Assembly (NCBI GenBank): GCA_023159155.1
Contig: JAJNNX010000007.1
Span: forward strand, 124,001-188,000
DNA: 64,000 nucleotides
Source of the DNA: Ustulina deusta
Taxonomy: Eukaryota; Ascomycota; Sordariomycetes; Xylariales; Xylariaceae
Direction: 5' to 3'
The number at the start of each line of letters is the position of its first letter. Within the stretch, counting starts at the first letter, position 1. Below the pieces are notes generated by a model. It ran no database searches and was not told where the DNA came from. It worked only from the letters and a program-made list of their open reading frames with translations. The position numbers were made by a program, and so were the translations under genes. Shown piece by piece: positions 12,113-25,193 of the stretch.

Positions 12113-13129
12113 TTAGACAGTCTCGCGCTCAGTTTTGTTGCGGGCCTCGCGAGCCCTCTCAGACCAGGGGAAGTGGAAGACGGGGATGATGAAGAACGAG
12201 TTGCTAGTGAGGGTTGCGTTAGCCAATGTTTCTCATCAAACAAGGTTGGTGGCGTTGGGTTCGTCAGTCTTACCTAGTGTCCGCAATACCAGCGAAAGCA
12301 TTGTACCACGCCAAGAAGGCAGCGAACAAGCCAAAGACACCACCGGCCTTCTGCAGGCCCAGGGCAGCCGAACTACCGTTGCTCGTGGCAAACTGAGCAG
12401 AGGCCAGGAACAGGAAGGCCAGGTCGAGGGTCAGGAACAACAAGCAGAACATGACAGTTGAGCGCAAGGTAAGGATGAACAGGATGAAGGTGAAGATGAA
12501 CCAGCCGATCAGAAAGAAGCCGAGCACCGAGGCCGTGCCGATTTCGTCGTACTTGCTGAGGACCGAGAAGGACGGGGTCAAGATGATGGCGTACGAGATC
12601 CAGAAACCGCCATAAGAGGATAGGGCGGTGGCACCGAAGGTGTTACCCACAGCCATCTCCCTATAAGGCAAGCAATCGTAATTAGCGAGACAATGTCATT
12701 GTTGACTCACGACAGCTGAACCTGGGTGGACGAAAACCGAGGCGGAAACGAAAGAGACACGGGTTCCACTCACCACATACCAGCGAGGAGCTGGACGAGG
12801 CCGCCGTAGCCATAGGCGAGCGAGAGCGCAATGTTGGCCTCGGTGATGCCGCGGGTCTGGAGGTTCACGAGCGACAGGACGAAGGTGGTAAGCGCGAAAG
12901 CAGAGAGACCGAGGGGCGCCGGATTGGCGAGCTTCCTGCGCTCGGTGGGCCGGTATAGACCAGGCTGGAACTCACCGCCGAAGGCAGGGAGTCGGGCCTC
13001 GCCACCAGTGTGGGCATGGTAGAGGGGATTGCCCCCATAGTCGTAACGCTGAGTGGGCGGGCCGGCGCTGGGGGCGTTGTTGATTTCCTTCTCAGCAGCA
13101 GGTGCCGCTTGGTAGTCCGGAGAGGCCAT
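12113..13129 (-). CDS. Gpr1/Fun34/YaaH family membrane protein (acetate transporter type)
   Basis: Three exons, 12774-13129, 12274-12660 and 12113-12203, give 277 residues. Introns are 113 nt (donor GTGAGT) and 70 nt (donor GTAAGA). The joins give [20 protein letters not shown] and [20 protein letters not shown], both as in the family. The signature [15 protein letters not shown] is at about residues 89-103. Six hydrophobic helices follow. The N-terminal ~75 residues are hydrophilic and Pro/Gly-rich, as usual for the fungal members (Ady2/AcpA-like). By family knowledge these are plasma-membrane acetate or short-chain carboxylate transporters or channels, often induced by acetate and repressed by glucose. 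The exact substrate cannot be told from sequence. Confidence 0.93.
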
Positions 13130-16100
13130 TGTTATTGCTATATTTATGATATATCAGCTGGATAAGGAGCTTGTTCGGTATGTTGATGCCGCTATTGATG
13201 CTGGTGCTGATGTCGATATAGCTAGAAAAGCCAAGCTCTACGAGGAATGCGAGGGGCAGCAAGTAGTGCGCATCTACCAACTCGCCACAAGGCAATTGAA
13301 AGCGGCTCGTGGCACAAGTGAGACAAAGAGGAGAGACTCGACCGAGGGAGAGGTGTGAAGAGGGGGATTGATATTTATAAACCTGGGACCTCGGAAGGGA
13401 TTGGATACCTACCGGCAGGCGGAGAGGCATGTCCATGTCACACAAACAACATGATGTAGGCACTGGCGTACCATGGGCGGTACTGAGAAGTAAGGTAGGC
13501 ACAGGTATCCAATGCATGTGGGGGATCGTGGTATTGCCTACCTGCTCAGGGGTATGGGAGGCCGAAGGTAGGCACCTATCACACATGTCTGTTCTTATTT
13601 CCTTTTTTCTTTCTTGCTTCAGTAGGTAGGGACACCGCACTACTGTACACCACACTGCCGGTATGCCCATTAGGTATGTGCTACCGTAAGGTAGGTAAGC
13701 AGGTAGTTGGTTCTGGGGGGCTCCCTTTCCTGCTACCTGGGTAGAAGTAAGCCTCTTAGCTGACCGCCCAACTGGGGTCCAAGTGTAGGTACATACTTAA
13801 GCTAGTGTACCCCAAGTTAGCCCCGGCCAGTACCCGGCGATTCAAATCAAAGAACTGGGGTCGAGTGGGGGTTACATTCAGTTATATTACAAAGTCATCT
13901 TACTACATGTAAATGTATAAGCGGCGTAGCATGTTTAGGGTGAGTTGTCCTCATCCTTCTTCTCGTCTCTTCTTTGCTTCTCTTCTACATATACTACCGT
14001 ACTAATGATGATACGATACCTACTTCAATTCTCCAGGGCCACCACTCATACACAGCGGTTCAGGCACACTGGGTATTCAGGAGTGTAGAGTGATGGAGGG
14101 CGATAGTATACGATGTAAATAGTGTGGCTGCATGAGCGCAGAGCCTCAGAGATCTTGGAACACTGTGATTTATAATGCAGTGCACAGTAGGCTGTGCTGT
14201 GCCATGTGACAGAAAGCTGATTAGATTCGTTTCCGCTCTCTAGCCTCGGCGCCGAAAGACGCGATTCTATACTATCCATTGTCCAGTCAGCTACTCGTCC
14301 CCGACTCCCTTCTCGAAGTCTACACTAAGTAGACTAGATGTGACTGCTAGAGCACGGGTAGAGCACGGGCTCTAGTATAGTGCGGCATGGCTAAACTAGC
14401 TTCATTAGGTAGGGCTTGTCTTCAGATCTTAGCTACTTGTAGTATACACTAATGTTAATGTTAGTAACACGCAGTATGTTGATATGTAGTGTAGGTAGTA
14501 GTCTGGCCGGGAGATCTGTTTGTGTAGTGTAGATTGTTACTGGAGAGTCAGGAGTGCGAGTGGGCGTAGATGGTTTCCCGCGGTCAAGATTGTTGTTGCT
14601 GTTCCAGGATAAGCGGTTCGCTTGCTCTATGGAGTCACTGATGGGGTACTGGGCAGGCCTACCAGACGTGCCCCCCGTGTAGGCGCCGTGTAGATAGCCG
14701 ACCCTGCAAGATGATTTCATAACAGAAGGGGTCGATAGTACCTAAGCACCTGTACTAGATGAATCGTAGTCTGCTAATCACATCAGAGATGCTACTACTG
14801 TATACACACCGCATTTACAGATCGGCGACCATATAGCAGTGGATTTGCAAACCAAACCTTCGAATTCACAGGCAAAAGGCAGTGTCTTTCGCGCTATTTA
14901 TAAAATCAAGTCGGCTAGCTACAACCTGGGTAGTGTACTGTATAACTTGGAGTTGCTACTTACAACATACAATAGAACCTGCTAGGTGGGCAAATAGTAG
15001 GTAATAACAGCCATGATCCCGAACATCCGTCACATCTGTACTACGAGTATCTGCACCACCATCCGTTCTCGAAATGTAGGTACTTAGTGTGGCCCGAAAA
15101 GCAAATCAGCCGGCAGCCAGCCACTTTCCGGACCAGACGATGATCTTCAATACGTGCACTTCCTTATTAGTGCAGGTGCCATAGGTATCATAGATATAAG
15201 ATAGAAACTCGGGTGAAAGAGAGGTATATCACATGTCTACCCATTATTCGAGTACTGTACCAAAATGCAAAATACAGCCGACTAAATATTCAATAGTTCT
15301 TATCCACACGGCTTTCATCTTCACTGATCATGTGAATTGAATTGACAGACCAATGGTTCTAGCCTGGTAGCTTGGGGTTGGGGTTCTATGCGCCTCTCTC
15401 CCTTTTCCCCAGCCGCCTTTCCTTGGCACGACTGACAAGATTATGTGCAGGCCATGTACATGTACTCGTGGAGCGGGGATTCTGCATGGCCATTCGTCTA
15501 AATCCGGCAAAATTCCGCCAATCCTCTCATGCCAAGAGGGTCTTCTCCCAGGATCAACGTGGCTTCCCCGCATCTTGGTCTGCGCTCCTCATTTTCCCCG
15601 TATTTTCTTCAACTCCAAGAACGAAGCCAAAAGCCACCAGCAGAGGAAGATGACGAAGGAGGCCTATCACGCGATCTTGCTGTACCTAGGCTAGGCTAGT
15701 GCCTTGCCAACGTTCTAGAATATCATCACGGCAGAACACCACGGCTTTCGGTGCGCGCGAAGATTAGTAGTGCACTTCCCTTTATCCGGACCTCTCGACT
15801 GTATGGCCTTGATTGTCCCTAGCTCGAATGTCAGCCCATTCCGACTGTCATCGGGGAAGAACAGGTGATCCAGCCCAGAGAGATGGCGTTGGTAACGGTA
15901 GCTGTACCGAGGCCGAAAGCCAGTTGTCACTACTAGTATCGTGATAAAAAAGAAAAGGCAGCATGAACACTTCCTCCGCTCAGGTATGCAATGCGATCTA
16001 CCTGCAAGCTGCAGCTACAGAAGGTTCAGGTGTAGTAGACAATGCATGGTAGGTAGCATATCGAAGAGCTCTCTACCTAGCTACTTGAGTAGGTAGCAGC

Positions 16101-16983
16101 ATCCGAGCACGCCGCAACTCTTAGGTCGGTCATCTGACCCGTGGCGTCCGTCATACAATGCCACATACCTACTAGTAGGTACCTACAGTAGAACTGTAGC
16201 ACACACGAAAACACCAGCAGCAGGAAGCAAATGATATCGCCTAGGTACCTGGGTGGACTCAGCTTAGGCCTTATACTAGTACTACCTACCTACACTACTA
16301 CTATACTAGGATGCCCCTGCTATAAAGCACCCAAATACACTCCTCAACGTGCCTCCAATCTTGCGCTTATTGACTACCCTCCCAGAGTGCTGGGAGCGCG
16401 TGTGCAACCCAGTGTCCGTCTTGAAGAAACGCCCCTACGACAACGTAACCGCGCGTCCCGGTGGCTATTGCTCTTGGATCTTCTACCAGGTACTAGTCTA
16501 GTATATCTCACGCACTATTAATCCCACCACGTATGCTACTACCTACCGCTAATAAGATTCGCACTTACACTAGCGACACCCACAGCTGGTGATGGGATCC
16601 CCGGCGATGATGTAACGATGCTGCTACATAATCGTGGACGTAAACGTCCGCGCGCGCCCCAACACACTTTATCAAAGCATCAATGCGCAAGGTGTGTGTC
16701 TCAAGACAGAGTAGCAGTCTGACTAATGCATATCATTAATCTCGACAATGTCACAATATTGCAGACAAAGCGAAGCACTTATGCACCCGGGATGCAACAT
16801 CAATTTCTCGAAGGCCTACAGAAGCACTTATTGACTTCATTATTGAAACGAGGGTAGCTAAGAAAATACCTAAGGTAGTATGGATAAAACATCGTTTCGC
16901 AATGGATAACGACAAGGTTCGCCGATCTGGACAGAGACATGCAGGATTCGATCATCCGGTGACGGTGACACCCGTCCGGTCCT
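13130..16983. other. Long intergenic region with dispersed TAGGTA motifs
   Basis: About 3.9 kb with no supported gene. It is the densest area for ACCTA/TAGGTA-type short motifs, notably 13406-13800 and 16047-16300. Open frames are short or overlap the transporter gene start, and none shows a domain. Confidence 0.55.
16047..16300. repeat. Dense cluster of TAGGTA/ACCTAC motifs
   Basis: Many copies of TAGGTA, ACCTAC and ACTAGTAGGTACC in about 250 bp, on both strands because the core is palindromic. There is no regular period, so this is a motif cluster and not a tandem satellite. Confidence 0.45.
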
Positions 16984-19875
16984 TCAGTAACGTGGACGGG
17001 GGCCATCGTCCTCGCTACCCGAGAACACCGGGTTCTCATCCTCGAGGGGGGGCACGACACCATCGCCATCGTCGTCGTCGAACGGCGGGAGCCCTTCTTC
17101 TTCTTCTTCTCCTTCGTCATCACCACCCCGTAGTCGCCGGCGTTGCATGAAGTTCTTGAAGCCGCGGCTCATGCGCACGACGCGGCGGAGGTGCTTGTCC
17201 GAGACTACGACGATATCGGAGTCATCTTCCAGGGCATCGCTTTCGGCGAGCGCGACGGCCGTCTGCAGCGCGTTGCGGATCTCGCGGCCGTTCCAGCGAA
17301 GCGAGCGTACGTCGCCGCTGCCCCAGGCGTACTCGCGGGCCGCGACGGTGACGTGGACGTGGCCGCCGGCGTCGCGCTCGAGGCGCTCGAAGCTGTTCAT
17401 CCAGATGCGCTCGCGGTCGGCGTTCGTCAGGGCGCCGTAGTGCAGGGCCACGTGGATGCGCGACGTGAAGGCCGCGTCGAACGTCTGCACGCGGTTCGTC
17501 GTCAGGAAGAGCACGCCGCGGTAGTACTCGAGCGCGCGCAGGAACACGGAAACGAGCCCGTTGCGTTCAATGTCCCTATTGCGTCGCGACTCGAGGTACA
17601 CGTCGGCCTCGTCGAGCAGCACGATGGCCCCGAATCGCTCGCCCAGTGACAGAAAGTACTCGAGGTTCATCTCCACCTGGTGCGTATCCGTGCTCAGGTC
17701 GCCGCTGGTGAGGGACAGGAGCGGACGATGCGTGAGCTCGGCCACACACTCCGCCGTGCAAGTCTTGCCTAAAACACACATAACCACCATGTTAGCCACT
17801 TACTCCTTTGCTCATCGTATTACTCGTTGGGGGAAAGTAGCGAGATATCTAGATGATGATGATAATGGTGATGACGATGTGTGCTTACCGACACCCGGCG
17901 AGCCATGCAACAAGAAGATGCGGCCTTGGCCCTTGTTCTTCACGAAGTCCTTGGGCCACGCGGACACGTGGCCGTCGGCGCTGGCGAATTGCCCGATGAG
18001 CGCCTTAACCGTTGTCTTGATCTCGTAGTCGAGGACGAGGTACTTGAACGCCTCCCTGTCAAACTTGATGTCGCTGAGCCTCTCCACGTGGAAGTGGCCC
18101 CAGCGACGCTCGTCCAGGATGAATCCCGCGATGACCTTCGAGATGACGTGGTAGTACAGATCGCATCCGGGCGCCTTGTCGCGGCTCGGATCTAGGTCCT
18201 GGAACATGGCAAACGGGCTGAGCTCATCGCTGTGTTCGCCTTTGCTGCAGGCACGGCAGCCGCAAGAAGGCGCGAAGTAGGGGAGCTGGTCGAACGCCGT
18301 CGGGTGTAGCGGCGGGGGACCGCTTTCGAATGCGAAGGAGCGGCGCCTGCTTATCGGACAGTTCTGCGAGTTGCGCTCGTAGCCCTCGCCGTCGACGATG
18401 ACTCGCCCGCTCATATATCCTACCGGGCAGGTACGGTAATCCGTGGAGCGGGTTGCATTTTTCTTCGCAAGATCCCCGTCGTACGACTTGTAGTTCGGCT
18501 TCTTGTAGAGGTCCCAGACGAGCTTGCCCAACCGGATCTGCTCGGCGGTCACCTCTGAAGGCGACATGTCCTTATCCTCACCGGTGAAGAACCGAACCGG
18601 GATGACGGGGAGGTTGTGGATAGCTTCCTCGCCCGAAAACGGGTTGATTTCGAATGTGTGCATCTTTCGACGCAGTTTCCCGTCGGCATACATGTAGTTC
18701 CAGCAATCGACTATGGAGCCCGGGGTTAGCAACCTCTGTTCTTTTTAGCGAGCCGGATAGGGATTCTCGCAGAAGACAATTAATATCGGCCCTCCCCGCC
18801 AAGCAGATGCTAGCCAGCAGTTAGAGGGTAGGGTATCTCCGGTGGTACTCACTAGAATAGCTACACATCCCATCTGCATTCGTGGTGATCTTCTTGGAGA
18901 CGCGGGAGATCACAAAAGGGGCCCAGGTACTGTCATGTCGGGTATAGATGACCTCCCCTGGCCGTAGCAGGAGCCAGAGCCACTCGTAAGTTACCGTCGG
19001 TACTTTGCGGCTGTGTCGGTAGCCTTCCTCGTGAATCTGCTGACCGTACGTCTGTTCGAGAAATCCTATGAGGATGTCGATGTGCTTGGACGTGGTAGAT
19101 GCGTATTCCTCGTCATGGGCTTCGGGCTGGGAGGTCTTGTACCGCAGGAGAGCCGCACGGTTATGAACCAGAACGGAGTAGGGTGCCCCAATCTTGACTT
19201 CGTCGCCCGTGAAGGATGTGCCGGGATAGTAGCCGACCACGGCCGCGAGAGCGTTGATGAGATGACGGGACCGGATCACCATGACGGTTGTTTCGGACCT
19301 AGCAATCTGCATATTAGATTCGTCCTCGCTTTTGGGATGCGACGGGCCAGATTCCCATCCGGGACGGCGGATGGGTAATCTATGTCCATAGTGAGGATGA
19401 TCATCGTAATTTGGCTGGTTTGTAACAAGCGAGGTAGACACGACCGTGACGATCTCTAGCACGGGCTTCTTCTTATCCTTCCGAGATTTCTCGTCCAAAG
19501 CCTCCCCGAGGTCTGAGTCGATAGGCTTAGGGCCGCGACGAACTAGTAGCACGTTAGGAAGGCAGACAAACGAGCGGGTTTACCATATATATAGATGGAA
19601 TAGACCTCAGGTATGCTCGGCAGCAGACAGCGCCAGACCAGAGCCGTGACAATAAACAGAGGGAAGGGATGTGATAGAGGATGAAAATCTTGCCAAAACT
19701 AACCTTCCACAAGCCCCTTCCCGACTTCCTTATACTGGAGAACATAACAGACATCGGGGACGTCGTCGTCAGCAAGGTCCGCCGAAGAGGATGTATCTAC
19801 TAGTAATTCATCCTGAATGTGGTCGGTGGACGGGGCAATGTCCTCGAAGCTGGCAATAGAGCTGGTGTCCTCCAT
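16984..19875 (-). CDS. Large AAA-family ATPase
   Basis: Four exons, 19704-19875, 18853-19542, 17889-18710 and 16984-17768, give 822 residues. Introns are 161, 142 and 120 nt. The second uses donor GTGAGT, a TGCTAAC branch and the acceptor CCATAG at 18711; another acceptor in that intron is possible. Walker A GSPGVGKT is at about 557-564 and is completed across the third intron. Walker B IVLLDEAD is at 610-617, a sensor-like FLTTNR follows, and FDAAFTSRIHVAL carries the likely arginine finger. The N-terminal half (LLRPGEVIYTR, DCWNYMYADGKLRRK) resembles the DUF7025 region of many fungal AAA ATPases of unknown role. The C-terminus is strongly acidic (poly-Glu, poly-Asp). It probably remodels a protein substrate; neither target nor compartment can be read from the sequence. 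An antisense GC-rich open frame at 17143-17649 is a shadow. Confidence 0.88.
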
Positions 19876-20718
19876 TCTGACTAAAGGTCTGTATATCTAG
19901 GTAGATATGGAGAGGGGGGGGGGAGACGTAAAGGTTGGGGAGGGATGGTGAGGCTAGCTGACCCCGGATCTGAGTGTTCAAACTGTCAGGATCACATCGA
20001 CTATAAGAGTTATCTTGTCTTCGTCGAGGGCCGTCATAGTTAGTGTGAACAGGGCAGAACTGAGTGGCCAAAAGGGGCGGGAAGGTCGGCGACTCTGTCG
20101 GCTTACACACAGCATGCAGGATGCATCAGGCAGCGCCTCCAGGCAGCAAGGCAGGCAGCAGCAAGGCAGCAACGCGCCTTCCTCGCACCCATCACATAGA
20201 TATTAACCAATAGATACCAGTTGGGATCATGCACAACGTTTCTTCGGGAGCCCGCAGATCAATCAGCCTCCTATCGTCACTGTATCCCCCGCTGTGAGGA
20301 GATAGGAACACTGCATGGGGTCTTGGCAGCTGAGCGTCGCGGGAAGCGGCTGCATCTTTGTGTCCCGGTAGTCGCCAGAGATGGTCCGAAAGATTGCGAT
20401 GGTGTGCCTCTTTAATTCAGTGAAATTTCCTCTAAGCCTGTCTAGGTCTAGTTTGAGGCTAGCAATTGACTTGATGGGGGGGGCTATGCCGTGAGGATAA
20501 AGTGATCATCAACACACAACGATATGTCAAGCATATAGCGCGGTAAATTCTACGGTCGTAATACTAGCTTTGATACCGCTATCCTATAGGCAAACGCCTC
20601 GATCATAGTTATGCATATATAATTTGCCATCCCATACACGAGAAGTGTATACGACTCATGACGCCAACCCCAGGTTTTCTGTCTGTCCAATCAACCCGGC
20701 TTCGTGGTGAATCGCCGA
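19876..20718. other. Intergenic region upstream of the AAA ATPase
   Basis: 843 bp between the AAA ATPase start and the M28 peptidase stop; both genes are on the minus strand. A G/C homopolymer run lies at about 19914-19922. Small open frames (60-75 codons) have no support. Confidence 0.5.
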
Positions 20719-23439
20719 TTATTGAATTGTCTCCGTGGCGGTTTTGATGCAACTCTCGATAATGCCAACCCATTTGATTGCATTCGTGAAGTCCTTGACA
20801 TCGATACTTTCAACGAGACCTGGGAAAACGGCTAAGACAATGTTAGCACTGGCTCATCAAATCTTGAGAAAAAGGAGGCAGGAAAAGTAGGTCCTCGTAC
20901 CACCGGCATATCCAGTCCAGATACCTGGTGCAAAGACAACGTGTTTGAACCAGGGTCGGCCGTCTAGACCTCCGGGATACAAGAAAGCGCGCTCGATGTT
21001 CTTGTATTTCGTGTTAGTCAATCGAATATGATGAAACAGTTTTAGTTTCTTGACCCAATGCCACCAAGGGACATGTTCCTTCGCTTGCTCCGCTAATTTC
21101 GCGGCTTTTTCATCAAGCTTGACAGCTGCCGACTTCATGTCGCTGATAGATTCATATAACTGGTTCAAAGACCGTTGGAAGGCGTCCCGATCGCCTCTCA
21201 ATTCTGTTTTAGCGCCTCGCGCCCTAAACTCGAAGATTTCGGCTTCGCTGGATGGTTTGACATCCGAGCTCTTAAGCTTTGATTCGATTTTCTCAACATA
21301 CTCATTGAGCGCTACAGCGTACGCGGTGGCGTTCAATGCAAGAAGTGGCGTGTCAGCAATTCTGGCAACTGTGAGTCCAAGCACCTGGGCCATTGCTTTG
21401 TGATAAAGGAAGCCGGGGTCCCCATAGACGCTCTGCCACCAGTAGCTGTCATAGTTGCTGTGGTAACTAGAAACGAGAAGCCGTGAGTTAGAAATCGTTT
21501 CTTGAAGTAAACATTCGACTTGTTCCTTCTTTTGAGGAAATCTTTTATTTTTTTCTTTCTTTTGGTGGTGGGGAGGTATTTAAGCATATTTGCTATATCT
21601 AAAACGAAACCGGCCACAAAAAAAAAGAACCAAAGAAAAAAAACGTACTGGTAGACGGGGGCCTCGTCAGAAGATCCACCAAATCCCATATCCAGAGAAG
21701 GAACACCAGCATAGTCCTGGAAAGCGGTAAAGTCACTTCCACTGCCCATGGTACTAATGTGTCCATCCCAGAGATCTCGAACAGTTTGGCCTTGAATGGT
21801 TTGATTAGGAGACGGGACGAGCGCTGTTACCTCATAAAGAAGCCTATGCAATAGTGGAGCGGCCGAGGCCGAGAAGGTCGGACTTCGGACACCAACGTCC
21901 ACATTAACATAAGCGACGTTGGTCGCCGAGATCCAGGGCAGATATTCTTCAACCCATTCAGTACTACCTACAAGGCCGTACTCCTCGCCGTCCCAGCTAG
22001 CGAAAACGATGGTTCGCAGAGGCTTCCAGCCTTGGTCCAGTGCTTCGCCAAAGCTGCGGATCACCTCATTGAGCACGGCTGAGCCGCTGTTGGGATCGCC
22101 TGCACCACCAATTATCCAGGCGTCACGGTGATTCCCAACAACTACGACCTCGTCTGGAATAGTGCCATTGATAATACCGATGACATCCCACATTGGGGTG
22201 ATAGTATAGTTCTGTTGGCTGACGAGGTTTAGGACTAGGTTGTCGGGGGAAGGGCCGATGTTGTATTTAACACCCTTATATCCGAGTCCCGTGTTTCTAG
22301 TCCAGTATTCATTGATGTTTTTGGCTTGAGGACCATGGCCGTTTAGCGCCTTTAGAATAGGTAAGGCTTCAGCGTAGGAAATTGGCAAGGATGGAATACT
22401 GGTGAGCACACCGTCGACTGGCTGACGTGGCACACCAGGCTTGCTGGGATAGCCAGGCGTAGTCGGGTCGCCCGGTCCTATGCTCAAATACTGGACGCTG
22501 CCACGTTGGACGCTGCTGGGGTTGCGGGCAGGGCCACTTGGATAGGTTTTGTGCCCCTTCTCTTCCGTTATATCGCCATCATCGCCGGGGTCACTGTACA
22601 AGACGCAGCCAATCATGCCAAGTTCTTCGGCTCTCTTCAACTTGAGACCGCGGAAGATACCTCCATACCGGGCAATAGCGATCTTGCCTTCTAAGCTGAC
22701 ATTGGCACGGAGAAGATCTTCAAAGTCCCAGAAAGTCCCGTAATTCACGTAGACGAAAGAGGCGGTAACATTGCCACTGGCAGAATAGCCATGGAAGGTA
22801 GGGATACTGTTCTCCAGTTGGGTGGTAGGGTCCTCCTCTAGTACATCTTCAGTCAGGGTGGCCTCAAACGTCACCTCCCACGTGTCGGACTGCCGGTCAG
22901 TGCTGGCCGTTTTCTTCTCTAACAGGGCCAGCCGGTGATCCAGTGGATAGTTGATGTAGGTGTCATAAGCAACAATATCAGACTTAACACCCCATCCCTC
23001 CCAACGGTCTCTAGTCCATTCGGCCTATATGAGGGTCAATCGTTATTCCACTTGTATTTCCCCCACTGTCTCACAACCTAGATGAGGCGAATCTTACCTG
23101 TGAGAGATTTTGGCCGGCTAGATGGGGCCCAGATGTATAGTACTTGCTCCATTCAGAGGCCTTCTCAGCACTGGGAGTTTCTAGAAGTATGGCTTGAAGC
23201 TGCTCGTAAGCGAGATGTTTCTTCCCATGCCCCGGCCATGGGTGAGAGCGATTGTCAGGCGATTCATCAACTGCAGTGACAAGAAAGGTGATCAACAAGG
23301 CCACCAGAGATGAACCTAAGGCGATGGTACAGAAACGGCGCAGAGTCTGGTGCGGGTAGCGTTGACGCGGAGTGCCAACAGCGACTGTGGTAAACAATGG
23401 CGTGCGCTCGTTAGCCATTACAATTTTGTAGCCCATCAT
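20719..23439 (-). CDS. Type II membrane M28 zinc peptidase (glutamate carboxypeptidase II-like)
   Basis: Four exons, 23098-23439, 21649-23024, 20901-21466 and 20719-20831, give 798 residues. A single membrane segment at about 36-57 follows a short cytosolic tail, so the catalytic part is luminal or extracellular. Zinc-site motifs in order are VGNHRDAW (His), GAGDPNSG (bridging Asp), DGEEYGLVGSTEW (Glu-Glu), NVDVG (Asp) and, built across the third exon join, VYHYHSNYDSYWW (His). All ligands expected for the GCPII/Vps70/transferrin-receptor group are therefore present. Before them lies a protease-associated domain (YGGIFRGLKLKRAEELG). The C-terminal helical domain ends in KTATETIQ. By family knowledge it is an aminopeptidase or carboxypeptidase of the vacuole or secretory route; its substrate is unknown. 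A second start at the ATG for MANERTPLF, seven codons in, is possible. Confidence 0.93.
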
Positions 23440-25193
23440 AGAGGGATGATGGGAGATGGCATCGTATGTTTGTATGATGCTTTGTAATGTCTAGGTATCT
23501 AGGTTAGGTATTTAGATAGAGGTAGGAAGTGATTGGTTGATGGAAGTTCGGCTTCCTTCTTTGAGCAGGTGCGCCACCCGGCTATTTACGCACGTCATTG
23601 TGGCTGGAGATACCTACATTCTGCCTAGACCTTACGGAGCCGTGTACGGAGTATTCCTTATCTAGACCGGCTAGCTCCACTTAACTCCGACACAGGCCGA
23701 GAATACAAAATGGACGCTAAAATAAGTACACATGGCTGTCAAATAGTAGATGAGAACAATTATGTAGTTTTCTGGTTTTTGTCTATATAAACATATAGGG
23801 GGGAAATGCGGGATATATGCAGTAAAGTTGCTTGTTATAACAGTCTCGCCTCACTAAAGAGAGGTTATCTAGTGCCTATCTGATTACTTCGGTAGGTGAA
23901 TACAACAACCAGAATAAAGCTTAGAAGGTCGGGAGTGGGGTGCCGTCTTTTGTAGGTAGTATAGATCCTACACTGCCTCGAGTGCGATGCCTAGGCGAGA
24001 CTCTCGGTGGGGCCGGTGCTGGTGGGAGGTGGTATTAGGGGTCTTAAATACTACACTACCACTGAGTACAAATACTTCAAGATTGTGTTGTTACTGGCCG
24101 TGGAAGTAATAAGAAAAAATAGCGACGCATAATGAGCTGCAGTCTCGCCTGATGCTAGGCAACAGGAGGGGTTAGTCATAAGAAACATTCCGATGGCCAG
24201 CCACCTGCTGAAGTTGCATTAGCATAGGTACTATCATAGTACTGTACTACCTAGGTATACTCTAGTTCAGCTTGAGTGTACCTACACTACATAGTGTAGT
24301 ATGATATGTAGGCACTAATAGTTATGTGCGCGGTGCATGAATGTATCTGCAGTTGGATCGGCCCAACCCTATGACCAATCTTTTATACAAAGTATGCTAT
24401 AGGTGACATCGGATTATACTGCCGGCATTATAGTGTGCCGTCCAACCAAAGGTCTCCGACAACGGACATTGGTAAGATCCTTCTAGGCTTTGCGCAGCGG
24501 ATGGCGCCGTTTCTTGTGACCGGAGTTGTGAAGGGTGTGGATCGCAAGCCCAAAGCATACACTCCATGCATATATGTCTGATAGCTGCAGGCACCTCTAC
24601 GCCGACAGATACTTACTGCAGGAGGTACAGAGAGGTACCCAGAGGATGTCGCCCGCCCTCTTTTTCTCTGATATATACATGGAGTGCAGGTTTTGCGCGA
24701 ATAATCGAAAGTACGGGCACAATCCATCAGCCATCCTACAGTAGCTTACCGGATCAATTTTATCTCGAACAACGCCGATACTAGTAGGTAGCTTCTCGGG
24801 CCAAGTTGTAAAAATTTGTCGTTTGTATCCACATCTCGGGGCACTGCATCGTGACGGGGCGGCCGACCGGGGGGGGCAAATCATGGCTGAGACCTCGTGC
24901 CCCGGCTGCGCTGGCCTAGTCTCAGCTTGGTTTAGTTCGCGCGAACACAGTATGTAAGTGTACAGTACAGTCCAGTGCAGTCAATACATCCTGCAGGTTA
25001 CGGTATTAGTTCTAAGTATGTGTGTGTGGGGAGAGACATGTTCGTTGGTGACTAATACCTAATATGTCTCTTTGTTTTTTATATAACTTCAATCCCGTCC
25101 CTGTACGGTCTTTGGAATTCCTTTCTCTCCTCGCAACCTGCCGCTCTGTTGCCAACCGATATATTGTCGGAAATCCCGGGCACACGAGACATC
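23440..25193. promoter_or_regulatory. Divergent intergenic region between M28 peptidase and MFS transporter
   Basis: About 1.75 kb with several TAGGTA/GTAGTGTAG motifs near 23490-23520, 24015-24060 and 24225-24310. Small open frames around 24397-24884 have no domain. It presumably holds both promoters. Confidence 0.45.

Noticed and set aside
13092..13670. 192-codon minus-strand frame upstream of the acetate-transporter-family gene
   Set aside because: Reads in a different frame over the true start of that gene, is full of TAGGTA-motif DNA, and has no homology that I recognise.
17143..17649. 168-codon plus-strand frame inside the AAA ATPase
   Set aside because: Antisense shadow of a GC-rich exon; the minus-strand frame carries all the AAA motifs.
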